This document shows positions 1-8,486 of a DNA stretch of 64,000 nucleotides, one piece after another. The stretch comes from Mangrovimicrobium sp033283265 (GTDB lineage: Bacteria > Pseudomonadota > Gammaproteobacteria > Pseudomonadales > Halieaceae). Location: NCBI GenBank assembly GCA_033283265.1, contig JAWMQN010000002.1, positions 310,001 to 374,000 on the forward strand. Direction: 5' to 3'. The notes beneath the pieces were generated by a model that made no database searches, was not told the origin of the DNA, and saw only the letters and a program-made list of their open reading frames with translations. Positions within the stretch are counted from its first letter, which is position 1. Each line of letters begins with the position of its first letter. A program made the position numbers and the translations under genes.

Positions 1-1
1 G

Positions 2-1660
2 TATCGCTACCACACGCATATTCCCTGGCGCGACCTGTTCCTGATCGTCAAGCAGGTGCAATCGGTGCTCACCCCCGGTTTCGACACGCGGGAACTACTC
101 GGCTGGTTCGACCTGCACTACAACGCCCACCGGATATTCCTGCTGCGCGCGCTGGTAGCGCTGGACCTGCTCTGGTTCCACGGCCAGAACCACCTGCTCT
201 ACAGCGTCGGCTGGCTGTGCCTGCTGCTGATGCTGGCTATCAACTGTATTTCCCTGCACTCGCGCCACTGGCCGGACGCCTGCACACCGCTGACGGCGGC
301 TTTCATCGTGGCGATTTACCTGTTTGGCCCCGCCCACCTGTGGAACCTGGTGAACCCGGTCAATGTCAGCTGGCACCTGACCATGGCGATGGCCCTGAGT
401 GCCTTTTACCTGCTGCTGCGATCGAGCACGTCGCCGCCCCCCACGCTCTGGCTGGCCGCCTTCGTCGCGGCGTCCGCCGCCGCCTTCTCCACCTTCGCCG
501 GGGTAATCGCCTGGTTGCTGCTGCCGCTGCTTGCGCTCTACCTGCGCAGCCGCTACACACCACTGGTGCTGGTCGCCTGCCTGCTCGCGGTCTATCTCTA
601 CAGCCGTGGGCTCAGCTCCGACGCCGCGGTACTGGCCAACTGGAATAGCGGCAAGGCCGACGCCCTGGCGCAGATCCACGCCCAGGGCCGCGAGGCGCTC
701 GCCGCCAACGGCCCCCGGCAGATTCTCTCCCGGGCTATCGCCTTCCTCGGCCTGCCGCTGGGCCTCGGCGCGCCGCGGCTGGCGAACGCGCTGGTGCTGG
801 CCTCGCTGCTGCCGGTCGGCTGGACGGCGTGGAGCCTCGCCCGCAACTGGCTGCGCCGCGCGCAGCGCCCGCCGCTGCTGTGCGAACTGGCGCTGGCGAC
901 GGCCCTGTTCTGCCTCGGGGTCGCCCTGGTCACCCAGCTCGGACGGATCATCCCCCAGCCTGTGCACGTACTCGGCCCCAGCCAGGAGCGCTTCCAGTCA
1001 GTCGTGCTGTGCTACTGGGCCGCCGTCTCCCTGCTGCTGGTGCATGCCTGCGCGGGACTGAAGCCGGCACTGCGCCTTGCCGGCTCGCTCGCGCTGCTCT
1101 GCCTGGCGCTTCTCATCACCGCGCCCTGGGGCAGTTACCTGAAGCAGGAAATACTCAGCATGGAATACGCAGCGCGCCTGCAGTCCCTGGGCGAATTTCC
1201 CGCGCTGCGCGATGCGCCCGGCAAAACCGGGCTCAACTTCCAGCCCGAGCGCATTTTCCAGCTGGATGAGCTGCTCGCCCGGCACCAGCTGGCTTACCGG
1301 CTCCCCATCAGCTTGCCCCGGCTCAATGCCCCCGAGCCGGCGTGCGGCGCCAGGGTGAGCTGGCTCCCCGGCGCGGACGAGGCGCGCGACGGCTATGTGG
1401 CCACGGCCCTGCAACTCGCCGGCTGGCCCGGGCTGCTGGCGCGGGAAGTGCTTGTCGCCGAGGGCGGTGCTGCTATCGCCCGCCTCTACCCCGTGCACCG
1501 CGGCGACTACACGCCATGGCAGCTGTGGCAGGCCGACAAGCTGGACTGGTCCGGTTATTTACCGCTGCACGCCGCTGCAGACGTGCCGCGTGAGCTGCTG
1601 CTGGGAACACCCCTCGGCCTGCGCGCGCAGTGCAGCCTCGCGCCCACTGGCAACGATTGA
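2..1660 (+). CDS. GT-C-like polytopic membrane protein, 5' end outside window
   Basis: A hydrophobic protein with about nine to eleven predicted membrane segments followed by a C-terminal soluble part of about 150 residues (from about base 1200). The reading frame is open from base 2, and the upstream residues continue sensible protein, so the GTG at 56 is probably internal and 552 residues of a longer protein are visible. The segment around bases 100-520 resembles the protein at 2458-3789: both have an N-[AD]-H-R motif before the first long hydrophobic stretch and an S-T-F-x-x-x-x-G-x-I-x-W-L-like membrane segment. By that paralogy it is probably a membrane glycosyltransferase or a related lipid-linked-sugar enzyme, whose acidic first loop lies outside the window. 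Substrate unknown. It converges on the methyltransferase at 1665. Confidence 0.75.
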   Translation, partial: YRYHTHIPWRDLFLIVKQVQSVLTPGFDTRELLGWFDLHYNAHRIFLLRALVALDLLWFHGQNHLLYSVGWLCLLLMLAINCISLHSRHWPDACTPLTAAFIVAIYLFGPAHLWNLVNPVNVSWHLTMAMALSAFYLLLRSSTSPPPTLWLAAFVAASAAAFSTFAGVIAWLLLPLLALYLRSRYTPLVLVACLLAVYLYSRGLSSDAAVLANWNSGKADALAQIHAQGREALAANGPRQILSRAIAFLGLPLGLGAPRLANALVLASLLPVGWTAWSLARNWLRRAQRPPLLCELALATALFCLGVALVTQLGRIIPQPVHVLGPSQERFQSVVLCYWAAVSLLLVHACAGLKPALRLAGSLALLCLALLITAPWGSYLKQEILSMEYAARLQSLGEFPALRDAPGKTGLNFQPERIFQLDELLARHQLAYRLPISLPRLNAPEPACGARVSWLPGADEARDGYVATALQLAGWPGLLAREVLVAEGGAAIARLYPVHRGDYTPWQLWQADKLDWSGYLPLHAAADVPRELLLGTPLGLRAQCSLAPTGND

Positions 1661-1664
1661 GAGC

Positions 1665-2366
1665 TCAGCCGGGGCGGGTTGCCGCCACATAGTACTGCCC
1701 GCCCAGGGGCAGCCAGGCCAGGTAGGGCTCGAGGCAGCGCAGCCAGCGGACGAAGCCGGGGAAGAAGATGCGGTACTTCCGCTCGACCCCGGCAAAGCCT
1801 GCATCAGCGATCTGCCCCGTCATCGCGCCGGGCCGGATCAGCTGTGCATTTTCGTCGAAGGGACAGGTACTCACCGCGCGCTGGGTCAGCGGGTTGTAGG
1901 GATTGTGCTCGAAGATGACCAGTGCCCCGCCGGGCCTGAGCACGCGGTGGAACTCGCGCAACAGGGCCGGGTGTTCGGCGTGGGGAATATGGTGAAACAC
2001 GCAGGCCGTGTAGAGCAGGTCGAAACTGGCATCCGGGAAAGGCAGCTGGCCGCCGTCGAAAGTGCAGTACTGAGCCATGCCGGGGAAGCGCTCGCGGGCG
2101 ATCGCCACGCTCTCCTCGGAGATGTCGAGGCAGGTGAGCCGGGCCCGGGGCAGGTGCTCGGCCAGGTAGGGCACCGCGTTGCCGACGCCGGTGCCAAAGT
2201 CGAGCAGGTCCAGCTCGCGCTCGCCGAGGCGCCGCCGCGCGACCGCCGCGGTATCGACGATCTTGTACTCGGCAAAATACTCCGGAGACTCGCGAAAATG
2301 GCGGATGTTCTGCTGGTGAAGCTGCCGGTATTCCCGGGCAAATTGATCAAACTCTGCTCTGTCCAT
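1665..2366 (-). CDS. Class I SAM-dependent methyltransferase
   Basis: A 233-residue soluble protein with a Rossmann methyltransferase core. The motif I glycine loop is D-F-G-T-G-V-G-N-A; an acidic residue ends the next strand (CLDISEES); motif post-I is seen in FDLLYTACVFHHIPH, and the H-R-V-L-R-P-G-G-A-L segment is typical of the Methyltransf_11 family. The ATG at 2366 was chosen because the coding frame upstream of it is low-complexity and overlaps the divergent gene region. It sits between the two GT-C-like genes on the opposite strand, so its substrate is plausibly a sugar or lipid intermediate of the same glycan. The acceptor cannot be deduced from sequence. Confidence 0.85.
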   Translation of the reverse strand: MDRAEFDQFAREYRQLHQQNIRHFRESPEYFAEYKIVDTAAVARRRLGERELDLLDFGTGVGNAVPYLAEHLPRARLTCLDISEESVAIARERFPGMAQYCTFDGGQLPFPDASFDLLYTACVFHHIPHAEHPALLREFHRVLRPGGALVIFEHNPYNPLTQRAVSTCPFDENAQLIRPGAMTGQIADAGFAGVERKYRIFFPGFVRWLRCLEPYLAWLPLGGQYYVAATRPG

Positions 2367-2457
2367 ATAAACCGCGTGCTCACAGGCTGACAGGCCTGCC
2401 GCTTTGTTATATCGTCCCTTCTCTGCCGACAGTAACAATAATCCAACCTGGGCGCGA

Positions 2458-3789
2458 ATGCAGCCACCCCCGATACAGCTTCCCGGCCCTGTGGTTTTTT
2501 TCCTGCGATGGCTGCCACTGGCCATTACCGGCGCGTGTGTAAGTTATTATTTTCACTTCCTCCACACCCATGCGATCAACGTACCCCTCGCGGACGACAT
2601 CTACGATGTCCTCGAGGTAATACTGGATACCGGTGCGGCGGAGGGGATGCGTGAACAGCTGTCGATACTGTTTGCCCAGCACAACGATCACCGCACCCTG
2701 TCCTCCCGCCTGCTCTACCTGGCGGTGTACGCACTCAGTGGCGAGATCAATTTCCGCGGCCTCGTCTTCATCGCCAACCTGGCCCTGCCCGGCTTCCTCG
2801 CTCTCTACTGGCTGGCACTGCGCAGGCATCCCCGGGGCTGGTGGCTGGTCGCCACCGCCGCGCTGTGCCTGTGCAACCTGCGCAGCTATGGCATCACCCT
2901 GTGGAGCATGGCGGCCTTTGCCTACCACTTCGTATTTCTCTACGGTTTTCTCGCCATCTACGCCCTGCACCGGGCGACCCTGCCCGGCTTTGCAGCTGCG
3001 GTGCTACTGGCGACGCTGTCGACCTTCACCCTCGCCTCGGGCCAGATCACCTGGCTGGTAGGACTGGCCTTTATCTGGCACCAGTACCGGGTCGCACGCG
3101 CTGTACCCGCCACACGCCTGCTGGCCTGGGTGATTCTAGCCGGGCTGGTGCTCAGCCTGTGGCGCTTCCATCTCGCAACCCCGAACACCCTGCTGGCCAT
3201 GCTGGCGAACTTCGCCCGGGAGCCCGGCCATTTCGCGCTCTACACCCTGAGCCTGCTCGGCAGTTTTGCCAGCGAGACCCGTGTCGCCGCCGCTGCGACA
3301 GCGGGCACTGCCCTGATCACCGCACTCGCCCTGGCCTCCTGGCGGGCCTGGCGCTCCGCCGATATCCGCCTGGTCGCCTGCGGCTGGCTGGTGGTGCTGT
3401 CGGCCGCCGCGGTGGTACTCGGGCGAGCGCATTTCACCACGGTGGATTACGCCCTCTCCGCGCGCTATGCCTTCCCCTCGGTGCTCATGCTGTCGACAAC
3501 CCTGGTCGCGCTGGGTAGCCAGTTGCAGCTGCGATCACTGGCGCTGCCGATGTTCGCCACGGCAGCCGCAATGTATTACTGCGTGTTTTCCTACCAGCAG
3601 CACGGCAGGGCGCTGGCGCCGTATACCGAGCAGCGGGTGGAGCGCTTCAACAAGGGCCAGTTCCGCGCCTACGGCAAGCCGCTGAAGCAGAGCAACGCGA
3701 TTGTCGCGCGGGCGGTCGCACAGGGTATCTACCAGCCACCCGACCGCCCCCTGGCAGTACCCGGGCAAACCGGGGCGGGGCGCCGCTGA
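2458..3789 (+). CDS. GT-C-like polytopic membrane protein
   Basis: 443 residues with about ten to eleven hydrophobic segments. After the first membrane segment comes an acidic loop (P-L-A-D-D-I-Y-D, residues 43-50). An Asp-Asp or Asp-Glu pair in the first periplasmic loop is the usual catalytic signature of GT-C glycosyltransferases, which use polyprenyl-phosphate sugars. The ATG at 2458 was preferred over an in-frame TTG at 2404, which would add 18 polar residues before the first membrane helix. It is related to the truncated gene at the window start. The stop codon at 3789 is one base before the ATG of the MBOAT gene, so the two are probably co-transcribed. The 91 bp between this gene and the divergent methyltransferase must hold both promoters; I see no convincing -35/-10 pair there. 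Confidence 0.75.
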   Translation: MQPPPIQLPGPVVFFLRWLPLAITGACVSYYFHFLHTHAINVPLADDIYDVLEVILDTGAAEGMREQLSILFAQHNDHRTLSSRLLYLAVYALSGEINFRGLVFIANLALPGFLALYWLALRRHPRGWWLVATAALCLCNLRSYGITLWSMAAFAYHFVFLYGFLAIYALHRATLPGFAAAVLLATLSTFTLASGQITWLVGLAFIWHQYRVARAVPATRLLAWVILAGLVLSLWRFHLATPNTLLAMLANFAREPGHFALYTLSLLGSFASETRVAAAATAGTALITALALASWRAWRSADIRLVACGWLVVLSAAAVVLGRAHFTTVDYALSARYAFPSVLMLSTTLVALGSQLQLRSLALPMFATAAAMYYCVFSYQQHGRALAPYTEQRVERFNKGQFRAYGKPLKQSNAIVARAVAQGIYQPPDRPLAVPGQTGAGRR

Positions 3790-3790
3790 C

Positions 3791-5332
3791 ATGCTGTTCA
3801 ACTCCATCGAGTACCTGTTCCTCTTCCTCCCTCTGACGCTGGTGGTTTTCCACCTGCTCGCCAGGCGCGGCGGTATCGAACGGCAGATACTCTGGCTGAC
3901 GGCGGCGTCCCTGGTCTTTTACGCCAGCTGGAAGCCGGTCTACCTGCTGCTGATCGTAGCCTCCGTCGGGGTGAATTACGCCCTCGGTCGACGCCTCGCC
4001 GGCAGCGCTGGCCGCAGCGGGCGCAGCTGGCTGGCACTCGGGGTGGCATTCAATCTCGGCCTGCTGGGCTATTTCAAATACACCGGATTCTTTCTCGAGG
4101 GGCTCAACGCGCTCGGCCTGTGGCTGATTCCGGCACCGGAAATCACCCTGCCCCTGGCTATTTCGTTTTTCACTTTCCAACAGATCGCCTACCTGGTGGA
4201 CGTCGCACGCCGCGACTGCGAGGAATACCAGTTCGCCCACTACGCCCTGTTCGTGCTCTTCTTCCCGCAGCTGATCGCCGGGCCCATCGTCCACCACAAG
4301 GAGCTGATGCCCCAGTTCCGCAAGCTGCGTCCCGCGGCGAACCTGCCCACCGACCTCGCCATCGGCATGACTTTCATCGCCACTGGCCTGTTCAAGAAGG
4401 TGATCCTGGCCGATGCCCTCGCAACCATCGTGGACCCGGTCCACAGCGCCGCCGCCAGCGGCCAGGCGGTGCACACGCTGGATGCTCTGGCCGCAACCTT
4501 CGCCTTCAGCTTCCAGATCTATTTCGACTTTTCCGGCTACAGCGACATGGCCATCGGCAGCGCGCGCCTGTTTGGCATACGCCTGCCGGAGAACTTCCGC
4601 TCGCCCTACAAGTCCCCCAATGTCATCGAGGTGTGGAAGCGCTGGCACATCACCCTCTCACGCTTCCTCAGGGATTACCTGTACATCGCGCTGGGCGGCA
4701 ACCGGCACGGCGAGTCGCGGCGCTATGCCAACCTGTTTCTCACCATGTTGCTCGGCGGCCTCTGGCACGGCGCGGCCTGGACCTTCGTTGCCTGGGGTGC
4801 ACTGCACGGCGTCTTCCTGTGTATCAACCACGCCTGGCGCGGCCTGTTGCGGGGAACGCGCCTGCAGGCTGTCCTCGCTGCGCGCCTGCTCACGCCTTTT
4901 TATGTCCTGCTGACGTTTCTCGCCTGGTCCCTCGCCCTGGTGATCTTTCGCGCCAGCGACCTCGCCGCGGCCTGGCAGATCATCCAGCCGGCCTACTTTC
5001 ATCCGGACTGGCAGGCGGCCAGGATCCTGCCCCGGGAACTGGAATTCACCACCCTGCACGAGTTACTTGCCAGCGCCGGTTACACGCCGCCCGGCGACAC
5101 CTACGCCTGGCTATGCCTGGCTTTCGCCGCGCTGGTCTGCTGGTGCCTGCCCAACCTGCAGGAGTTCATGGCGGGCTACTCCACCGTGATACCCGCCGAT
5201 GGCAGGCCGCTTCCGGCGTCGCGCCTGAAATGGAAGCCCGGTGTGGGCTACGCCCTGCTGCTAGCCCTGATGCTGACTGTCTCCATCATGGGCCTGTCCG
5301 ACATCTCGCGCTTCATCTACTTCCAGTTCTAG
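3791..5332 (+). CDS. MBOAT-family membrane O-acyltransferase (AlgI-like)
   Basis: 513 residues, polytopic, of the usual length for AlgI/DltB-type membrane-bound O-acyltransferases, which pass acyl groups across the membrane to polysaccharides. The N-terminal F-N-S-I-E-Y-L-F-L-F-L-P segment is characteristic of the AlgI branch. Family landmarks are FQQIAYLVDV (129-138), F-F-P-Q-L-I-A-G-P-I (157-166), YFDFSGYSDMAIG (244-256), WKRWHITLS (282-290) and the catalytic-histidine motif G-G-L-W-H-G at about 322-327 (His326). The start is the ATG at 3791, just after the upstream stop. The next gene encodes an SGNH-like protein, the classic AlgJ/AlgX or DltD type of partner. It probably O-acetylates or acylates the glycan made by this locus. 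Confidence 0.92.
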   Translation: MLFNSIEYLFLFLPLTLVVFHLLARRGGIERQILWLTAASLVFYASWKPVYLLLIVASVGVNYALGRRLAGSAGRSGRSWLALGVAFNLGLLGYFKYTGFFLEGLNALGLWLIPAPEITLPLAISFFTFQQIAYLVDVARRDCEEYQFAHYALFVLFFPQLIAGPIVHHKELMPQFRKLRPAANLPTDLAIGMTFIATGLFKKVILADALATIVDPVHSAAASGQAVHTLDALAATFAFSFQIYFDFSGYSDMAIGSARLFGIRLPENFRSPYKSPNVIEVWKRWHITLSRFLRDYLYIALGGNRHGESRRYANLFLTMLLGGLWHGAAWTFVAWGALHGVFLCINHAWRGLLRGTRLQAVLAARLLTPFYVLLTFLAWSLALVIFRASDLAAAWQIIQPAYFHPDWQAARILPRELEFTTLHELLASAGYTPPGDTYAWLCLAFAALVCWCLPNLQEFMAGYSTVIPADGRPLPASRLKWKPGVGYALLLALMLTVSIMGLSDISRFIYFQF

Positions 5333-5336
5333 CGCG

Positions 5337-6536
5337 ATGAAATCCTACCTGGCCTGCATCTTCAGCTTCACCGCACTCGCCCTGCTGGCGCTCGGGCTGT
5401 TCAATTATCGCGTCGACCCCTACCTGCTCTACTACCATCGCGGCGCTGACGCGCAGGTCCTCGGGCGGATTGACCAGTTCTACAACATGCGGGTCTACAA
5501 GCCCTATCACATCGAGCAGCGCCGCCCGGACAACCTGGTCATTGGCACGTCGAGAAGCGCTGAAATCTGGCCGGCCTCCGCTACCTGGGATGAAGCCCGA
5601 TCCTACAACTACGCCACTCCCGGCCTGACCATGTTCGAACTGTCGCAATCCGTGCGTCACGCCCAGGCGGTCAACCCGCTGTCAGAGCTCGTTATCGGGC
5701 TGGACTATCAGGCTTTCGTGCGCTCCACGCCGCGTTATCGCAGCGGATTTGAACCCGACCGTCTGCGTGACCCCGATGCGGGGCCCTTCCAGCTGGCGCA
5801 GCTGCGACGCAGGTTGATTGACACCTATAACTTCCTGCTGTCACTGGAAATCACCGCCGAGAGCCTCAACGCCGGAGTACTGCACCGACCGGTGCCCAGG
5901 GCCTACTACCCGAACGGGGTCTGGGAAGACCGCGCGGGCAAACTGGTCGGACGGGGCGGTTATATTTTTGTCGGCAGGAATGCCGTCGACGGCATCAACC
6001 CCGCTGAGCTCGACCCGCGAAAGAGCCTGCCTTTTTATCGTGAACTTCTCCGTTTCTGCTATCGGGAAAAAATCAGAACCACGCTGTTCCTCACGCCAAC
6101 CCACGTGTTTTTCGTCGATATCTGGTTCCGCAAGGGTTCCGAGCAATTGTGGCGGGAGACCCACCGGCAGATTATCGAGATCAATAGCCAGGTTGCCGCA
6201 GAATTCGACGCCGAACCCTTCCCGATCTGGGGCTTTGGCGACGCAGCGGGCGTGGCGGACGAGCCGATATACCTCGCGCGCAACATCGACCAGGCCTGGT
6301 TCATGGACGGCGTCCACTCCAGTCGCAAGCTTGCCGACCGCATCCTGGCCACCATGCAGGGGGAGCAGCGCGGCGCATTCGGCACCACGCTCGACGCGGA
6401 CAATATCGATGCCTACCTGGACGCCATCGTCTCCCTGCGCGACAGTTTCCTGGCCGCGGAGAGTGCAACGGTGCAGAGCCTGCAGCGGGCCATCGGCCTG
6501 GAGCCACTTCGAGCTGAAGCCGCCGAAGCGAGATGA
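5337..6536 (+). CDS. SGNH-hydrolase-like membrane-anchored protein, MBOAT partner
   Basis: 399 residues with one N-terminal membrane segment (about residues 5-22) and a large soluble domain expected in the periplasm. The block I motif I-G-T-S-R-S (69-74) contains the nucleophile-type serine of the SGNH fold, and the C-terminal F-M-D-G-V-H-S-S motif fits block V with its Asp and His. Proteins of this layout (AlgX, AlgJ, DltD) act after an MBOAT protein to pass the acyl group to the polymer. The gene begins 4 bases after the MBOAT stop, which supports a working pair. The actual acceptor is unknown. Confidence 0.75.
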   Translation: MKSYLACIFSFTALALLALGLFNYRVDPYLLYYHRGADAQVLGRIDQFYNMRVYKPYHIEQRRPDNLVIGTSRSAEIWPASATWDEARSYNYATPGLTMFELSQSVRHAQAVNPLSELVIGLDYQAFVRSTPRYRSGFEPDRLRDPDAGPFQLAQLRRRLIDTYNFLLSLEITAESLNAGVLHRPVPRAYYPNGVWEDRAGKLVGRGGYIFVGRNAVDGINPAELDPRKSLPFYRELLRFCYREKIRTTLFLTPTHVFFVDIWFRKGSEQLWRETHRQIIEINSQVAAEFDAEPFPIWGFGDAAGVADEPIYLARNIDQAWFMDGVHSSRKLADRILATMQGEQRGAFGTTLDADNIDAYLDAIVSLRDSFLAAESATVQSLQRAIGLEPLRAEAAEAR

Positions 6537-6594
6537 ATTCGCCTGGCTGCACGCGTACACTTGGCCCAGCCGACTACCCTACCAAGCACAAACC

Positions 6595-7704
6595 ATGACA
6601 TTACTCCGCAAGTTGCAGGCCTTGCTGCAGGGCAAAGCCGCTGACACACCAGGGCGAGCAGTGGCGCCGGCCGCCGCCAGCAAGCCGCCTGTCCAGCGCC
6701 TGCCCAATGCCCCGATACCTGTCGTCCACTTCGACAGCGAGGTCGCCCTGCCCCGGCAGAGCCCCGCCAGCCCACCGGTCAGGGTAAGTTTCATCCTGGT
6801 GGTCTACAAAATGTCCGAGCAGGCGGAAAAGACCCTGTACTCACTCAGTACGGCCTACCAGCAGGGGGTTGGCGAGGAGGACTATGAAATCATCGTGGTG
6901 GAAAACTCCTCCGACGATGTCCTCGGCGAGCAGCGGGCCTGCCAGTACGGCGCCAACGTGCGCTACTTCTACCGGGAGGAGACCCGGCCCACCCCCGTGC
7001 CGGCGATCAACTTCGCCGCCGGCCAGGCCAGTGGCACCCACATCAGCATCATGGTGGACGGGGCGCGCATGCTCAGCCCCGGGGTGGTGAGTTACACCAT
7101 CGCCGCCACCCGGTTGCACCCGGAGGCGGTGATCGCCGTCCCCGGTTACCACCTCGGCCCGAAGCTGCAGCAGCACTCGATGCTGGAGGGATATGACAGC
7201 GCCGAGGAAACCCGCCTGCTAAAGTCGATCCAGTGGCCCGAGGACGGCTATCGCCTGTTCGAGATCGCCTGCCTCAGCGGTACCAGCGGCGGCGGCTATT
7301 TCAAGCCCATCGGCGAGAGCAACTGTCTCTGTGTCACGCGGGCAACCTGGCAGGAACTGGGTGGCTTCGACCCGGACTTTACCGAGACCGGCGGTGGGCA
7401 GGTGAACCTGGACTTTTACAAGCGCGCGGTAGAGTTACCCGGGCGCGAACTGGTCATCCTCATCGGCGAGGGCAGTTTCCACCAGTTCCACGGCGGCATC
7501 ACCACAGGCACCCGGGGGCAGGACCGGCAGAAAGCCATGGCCGATCACTTCAACCAGTACGCGGCGCTGCGCGGCGGCCCCTACCGCTCGCCGACCAAGC
7601 GACCGATTTACCTCGGCAGCGTGCCCGACAGCGCCATGCGCTTCATGCACCTGGGCACTACCCAGGCCGTCAACGCCCTGCGCGCCGACCCTTCACCGGA
7701 CTAG
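6595..7704 (+). CDS. Family 2 glycosyltransferase
   Basis: 369 residues, soluble, GT-A fold. The nucleotide-binding start is V-S-F-I-L-V-V-Y-K after a proline/alanine-rich N-terminal extension of about 60 residues; E-I-I-V-V-E-N-S-S is the usual second strand, and I-M-V-D-G-A-R-M replaces the more usual D-x-D. The start is the ATG at 6595; the frame is open further upstream only as a shadow of the preceding gene. It is the last gene of the plus-strand group and faces the minus-strand oxygenase gene 13 bp away, with no obvious terminator hairpin between them. Donor and acceptor sugars are unknown. Confidence 0.85.
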   Translation: MTLLRKLQALLQGKAADTPGRAVAPAAASKPPVQRLPNAPIPVVHFDSEVALPRQSPASPPVRVSFILVVYKMSEQAEKTLYSLSTAYQQGVGEEDYEIIVVENSSDDVLGEQRACQYGANVRYFYREETRPTPVPAINFAAGQASGTHISIMVDGARMLSPGVVSYTIAATRLHPEAVIAVPGYHLGPKLQQHSMLEGYDSAEETRLLKSIQWPEDGYRLFEIACLSGTSGGGYFKPIGESNCLCVTRATWQELGGFDPDFTETGGGQVNLDFYKRAVELPGRELVILIGEGSFHQFHGGITTGTRGQDRQKAMADHFNQYAALRGGPYRSPTKRPIYLGSVPDSAMRFMHLGTTQAVNALRADPSPD

Positions 7705-7717
7705 CCGGGCAGGTGCC

Positions 7718-8455
7718 TCAGGCCGTGGTCGTCTGCCAGAGCGTGCCGTGCTCGGCGTCGCTTTCGCCCTCGGGGCGGCCGTTGGAATAGTAATACAGCG
7801 CGATGGAGCGGCGGGCCCGGTCGGGCGGGCAGGCCAGCGGATGCGGGTGTCCGTGGAAGGAGGTTGAGGTCGTGCGGAAAATAACGCAGCGCCCGGCAAG
7901 CGGCGCGATACGCTGCACGCACTCACCCATGTCGGCGCTCCACAGTTCGAGATCACCGCCATACTCCGGCTGCCAGTCCTCGTTGAGGTAGATCAGCAGG
8001 TTGATGCGCCGGTCGAGGCCGAACTGCGGGTGCTTGTTGAAATCCGCGTGCACCTTCAGGTAGCCGCCGGGTTTCACCTGGTGAACACCGCCGCCCAGCA
8101 GGTGCGGGTCGGCCAGCAGGCCGCGGATGCCGGAGATCTTCTCCAGCAGCCCGACAAAGGGGTTGCTGTTCAGCTCCCAGTACAGGCGGCGAAAGGCGTA
8201 GGGCACCAGTTGCTCCCGCGACAGCCACTCCTTGCCCAGCTGTGCTTCGCTGCCGTCATCCAGAATCACCGGTATATGTGTGGAGCCGGCCTTCTGCTTG
8301 CGCTCGAAGTCGGGAAAATTGCCGTTGAGGCAGGCGACCGTCTCGGTAGACAGGAAATTGTCGATGACAATGTGTGGAAACGGGTCCGCCGTGGCGAAGG
8401 CCGCCGCCATGCTTTCGGCTTCTGCATTCAGGCGTGCGTAGTCAATGGAGTTCAT
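7718..8455 (-). CDS. 2OG-Fe(II) oxygenase (PF13640-type), copy A
   Basis: 245 residues from the ATG at 8455 (a TTG 12 bases upstream is also possible). The double-stranded beta-helix iron site is visible: His136 and Asp138 in V-H-A-D-F, His201 in S-F-H-G-H-P, and Arg215/Arg216 before S-I-A-L-Y-Y-Y for binding the 2-oxoglutarate carboxylate. Such enzymes hydroxylate small molecules, lipids, sugars or protein side chains. It is a tandem paralogue of the next gene upstream; both share E-L-N-S, G-x-H-Q-V, H-A-D-F and F-H-G-H-P blocks. It is the last gene of a long minus-strand run devoted to glycan synthesis. The substrate is not evident. Confidence 0.87.
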   Translation of the reverse strand: MNSIDYARLNAEAESMAAAFATADPFPHIVIDNFLSTETVACLNGNFPDFERKQKAGSTHIPVILDDGSEAQLGKEWLSREQLVPYAFRRLYWELNSNPFVGLLEKISGIRGLLADPHLLGGGVHQVKPGGYLKVHADFNKHPQFGLDRRINLLIYLNEDWQPEYGGDLELWSADMGECVQRIAPLAGRCVIFRTTSTSFHGHPHPLACPPDRARRSIALYYYSNGRPEGESDAEHGTLWQTTTA

Positions 8456-8486
8456 GGTGTCTCGCAAAATTCGGCCGCAGTCGGGC

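Noticed and set aside
5818..6594. Possible long N-terminal extension of the GT2 glycosyltransferase
   Set aside because: It would overlap the whole second half of the SGNH-like gene in another frame and is Ser/Arg/Thr-rich shadow sequence; the ATG at 6595 gives a normal GT2.
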